Below, piece after piece: positions 7,957 through 10,085 of a DNA stretch of 10,085 nucleotides (position 1 is the first letter of the stretch; each line of letters starts with the position of its first letter). The notes beneath the pieces are model-generated. The model did not search any database. It saw only the letters and a list, made by a program, of their open reading frames with translations, and was not told the DNA's origin. Source of the DNA: Temnopleurus reevesii (taxonomy: Eukaryota > Echinodermata > Echinoidea > Temnopleuroida > Temnopleuridae). The position numbers and the translations under genes were made by a program. Location of the stretch: contig BQKZ01009018.1 of NCBI GenBank assembly GCA_036244855.1, positions 13,396 to 23,480 of the forward strand, given 5' to 3'.

Positions 7957-8085
7957 CCAGGGCGATGTTTCACAAAGTTATGAAAGACTACATAAGAAAG
8001 ACTTTCAAAATGACTGGTACCAGTTCTTGTGCTTATGAATGGAGATGATCTGAATATCTAGTACCTGGGGCCTGTAAAACAATGA
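7957..8085. repeat. Probable dispersed-repeat fragments
   Basis: Starts with GGGCGATGTTTCACAAAG (7960-7977), continues with TGACTGGTACCAGTTCTTGT (8011-8030, containing the palindrome ACTGGTACCAGT), and a second start-like GGGGCCTGTAAAACA follows at about 8067-8081 in the same orientation. The GGGC-TGTTTCACAAAG start is familiar from deuterostome MITEs, but no matching inverted right end was found. Confidence 0.4.
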
Positions 8086-8530
8086 GATACAATTAATATT
8101 TCAACTAATCTTATCTCTACCATGTAAATTGCCATAGACTTACAATAAATATATATTATGAGTTTAATTGAATTGAATCCTTTCCAGTACCTCAACCAAC
8201 AGCTTGATGAAAGAGGACCCAGATATTGAAGATTATATTATGTTCTTGTAAACAAATTTAAACAAGGGGAGAGGTAAATAGAGGTTTGAATTGCAAGTAT
8301 TTTTTTTTTTATTTTTACAAAAATCACCCCAACAGAGTTAAAAACATACAGACAAATGGAGACATTTTTCACATGTGCAGTGATGGCATGATGCTTTTCT
8401 GAAAAGTGAAACAAATTCTGATATTAAAACAAAGTGAAATTTCTTGTCACAAAGATCTCTAACCAAGTCTGAGTCTCTGTTTATGCAGCTTAGTTATAAT
8501 AGGTATGTATTGAGGCGGGATCAACTACTG
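8086..8530. other. Intergenic or upstream intron, nothing recognised
   Basis: AT-rich with homopolymer runs. No coding region, repeat ends or RNA structure seen. Confidence 0.5.
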
Positions 8531-8551
8531 TAATTAAAAGAAGAGTCTGTA

Positions 8552-9121
8552 TTAAAAGTAGAGTCTACCCTAAAACAATATTTTTTAACAGAAGAAAAAA
8601 TTAGCAAGTAGAACGAAAAAAAAATGGAGGAAAATCAGACAACTAATACCAAAGACAAAGTTATGAATTTTTAAAGATTAGAGAAAACAGGCAAATCAGT
8701 GAAAATTTCCAGGCATGTTGCCAATTTGATGATGTCACGGGTGCACAACTACATATAACCATCCATCGTACTTATATTTATAGTGAAAAATTCATCATTT
8801 TTCCAGTAAGACACAAAATTTGTATTAATGTTAACATGCAAATATGGGTGCTACATATATCATATATCTATCATGAGGATACCCTACAGTTAAATGTGTG
8901 AGTATATCATATTTGAGGGGGGAAAAGTAGTATTTTAAACATTGATATCAATATCATAATAAGTAAGTTGTGCACCTATGACGTCATCAGTTGCCAATTT
9001 GTCTAATTATTCAAACATTCATAAATTTCTTATTAGTTGTCCAATTTTTCTCAGACCTGTTTGTTCTGATTTTTCTGCTCCTGTTGAACAAGTATTATTT
9101 TTGGGTAGACTCTCCTTTTAA
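8552..9121. mobile_element. Long-armed foldback element, about 570 bp
   Basis: The left terminus TTAAAAGTAGAGTCTACCC (8552-8570) and the reverse complement of the right terminus (9103-9121, TTAAAAGGAGAGTCTACCC) differ at one of 19 bases. Inverted similarity continues inward with interruptions for roughly 170-200 bp per arm, up to GATGATGTCACGGGTGCACA (8729-8748) opposite TGATGACGTCATAGGTGCAC (reverse complement, about 8970-8989). The interior has no coding capacity. A degenerate copy of the left terminus precedes it at 8533-8550. The superfamily is unassigned. Confidence 0.8.
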
Positions 9122-9227
9122 GCTTGCAAGAAACTGAAGAAAGTTACAAAGAAATTTCGGTTGAAAAATAAGAACGTTTTCAGAATACAGATCTGGGAAA
9201 GTGACGTAGATAAGAACAAATTTGAGA

Positions 9228-9371
9228 TTAGAAATTTCTGAGTTGCCTAGGCCCACTGAGCTGAGAAGTCTGCTCGATGTACTGAGCCGGACTGGCAAGA
9301 TTTTGCCTACACACAGCGAGGAATCGTTTTCTGTTCCATGCATATGACATGATGTCCAAAGCTTGCGCGTG
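9228..9371 (-). other. Exon-like island: terminal coding exon of an upstream gene, or 5' exon of ENKD1
   Basis: A GC-richer block sits between two repeats. On the minus strand it is preceded by a very strong acceptor: a T-rich tract at about 9375-9402 ending TGTTGTCGCAG|CACGCG (exon start 9371). One frame is open for 47 codons, begins HAQALDIMSYAWNRKRFLAV, contains NLASPAQYIEQTSQL, and ends at TAA 9230-9228. Its composition (Trp, Cys, Tyr, helical pattern) looks protein-like, but I do not recognise it. A second frame is also open. No AATAAA was seen within about 700 bp downstream, which weakens the terminal-exon reading. Alternatively it is a 5' exon feeding the acceptor at 7932, but I see no strong donor. 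Confidence 0.35.
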
Positions 9372-9481
9372 CTGCGACAACAAAACAGAACAAAACAAAA
9401 AAATATAGAATAAAATTGGCCTCGCCTTTTTTACTTATTCTATTGTTTTTCTTTTGAAAAGAGGCCTGCTTTTGTTAGGTA

Positions 9482-9727
9482 CAGTGAAACCTCTTTATAA
9501 CGAAGTCCTTGGGACCATGAAAATTACCTTGTTAACGCAACTCAGAAAATTAAACGCAAGTCCTAAATGCGCACTCCTGATTGGTTGAAAATGGAGTTGC
9601 GTTAGATTTTCTGACTTGCGTTAAAACGCAACTTTTCATGCAATAGGGCCCAGGTTCCTCACTATATCAGGGTAAAAAAACAAAGAGCTATAAAGAGCTG
9701 GGACCAATAAAATCACCTTGTTATAAT
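9482..9727. mobile_element. TA-type MITE, interrupted by a second foldback element
   Basis: Begins TA|CAGTGAAACCTCTTTATAAC (9480-). Past the interruption, related internal motifs resume with GGTTCCTCACTATATCAGGG (about 9653) and GGGACCAATAAAATCACCTTGTTATA (up to about 9725). CTTGGGACCATGAAAATTACCTTGTTA before the insert and the later block are direct relatives, so the element has internal repeats. The mirrored CAGTGAAACC right end is missing; the sequence passes straight into a microsatellite. Confidence 0.65.
9535..9651. mobile_element. Nested foldback element, left end truncated
   Basis: Left arm AACGCAACTCAGAAAATT-AAACGCAAGTCC (9534-9563) mirrors the reverse complement of the right arm (AACGCAAGTCAGAAAATC-TAACGCAACTCC, 9594-9625) with few differences. 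The right side continues into AACTTTTCATGCAATAGGGCCC; the corresponding outer left part (GGGCCCTATTGC...) is absent. The loop is about 30 bp. Confidence 0.65.
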
Positions 9728-9747
9728 TACTTCTACTTCTACTTCTA
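9728..9747. repeat. (ACTTCT)n microsatellite
   Basis: Just over three units of ACTTCT. Confidence 0.9.
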
Positions 9748-10085
9748 CAAAGATACTTAGCAGGATCCATAAGTCAGAATATAGTGCTAAGGAAAGTTTG
9801 GAACATGTGTTCCATGATTAGATGCTTGACGGAAGCGCTCTCTTGAAGGCCTCCAATGAAGTGGCATCAATGATCAAGAGTGATTAACATGTATCTTGCT
9901 AGATTAAGTAGCTATGTTACACCAAAAATTTTTTTTTTTCAAATGTGGTCAAATTATATATCAAATTAAAGCTCTTGATGAGAGGAATACAATGGTGAAA
10001 AAAATCAATGAAATTGAACATTGCATTGTTGAGTTATGGCTTGCCAAATAAGCTAATTTCTAGTACTCGTTCTGCCGTCCATTTG
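9748..10085. other. Right flank; possible non-LTR retrotransposon tail (minus)
   Basis: On the minus strand 9883-9818 reads IIDATSLEAFKRALPSSI then stop, resembling the last residues of some CR1/L2-type reverse transcriptases (SL..FK..L), followed by about 70 nt and a GTAGAA-unit tail at 9747-9728. This is a short, weak match. The rest of the window, to 10085, shows nothing I recognise. Confidence 0.25.

Noticed and set aside
9095..9343. 82-codon frame on the minus strand overlapping the exon-like island
   Set aside because: It continues into the end of the foldback element and its composition is less protein-like than the alternative frame ending at 9228.
1..10085. Microbial operons, CRISPR arrays, tRNA or rRNA genes, or a bacterial defence system
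   Set aside because: None seen. The spliced animal gene and MITE-type repeats show this is a eukaryotic chromosome segment.

Overview
This is a eukaryotic window, very probably from a marine invertebrate. It is AT-rich, has GT-AG introns and short exons, and is crowded with foldback and MITE-type repeats. Frequent acatgtac-like motifs and the dispersed (ACGG)n repeat at the left edge suggest an echinoderm-like or other marine deuterostome or lophotrochozoan genome. That placement is an inference and cannot be made precise here.

The only gene I can name is an orthologue of ENKD1 (enkurin domain-containing protein 1) on the minus strand. Six coding exons run from right to left: 7674-7878 (coding part of 7674-7932), 5795-5967, 4900-5022, 4126-4292, 2897-3033 and 1008-1168. 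All five junctions use GT-AG sites and keep the frame. The joined CDS is 966 nt (321 aa plus stop), close to the vertebrate protein (about 346 aa). Matching blocks include an N-terminal SGPIP-DP motif, an NFIAHNA motif, DPDMPPGH and the C-terminal EEAIKIFSRRKVFVK. The exon with the predicted start begins at a splice acceptor, so there should be at least one more exon upstream. A likely poly(A) signal lies at 831-836.

Layout: 1-275, dispersed repeat with a tetranucleotide array and terminal hairpin. 276-1007, 3' flank and 3'UTR. 1169-2896, last intron, holding a 770-bp element with TTAA duplications and CCCTAA termini (piggyBac-type). 3034-4125, intron with a decayed tandem copy of the enkurin exon. 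4293-4899 and 5023-5794, plain introns. 5968-7673, first coding intron, with an inverted-repeat region, a foldback MITE and a TA-flanked MITE. 7933-10085, 5' flank or upstream intron, with repeat fragments, a 570-bp long-armed foldback element, an isolated exon-like island (9228-9371), a TA-type MITE interrupted by a second foldback element, and a possible non-LTR retrotransposon tail.

I see no microbial-type operon, CRISPR array, tRNA or rRNA. The least expected items are the partial duplicate of the enkurin exon (3320-3401), the acceptor that is also a donor consensus at exon 4, the orphan exon-like island at 9228-9371, and at least five distinct foldback families in one locus, none of which interrupts a coding exon.
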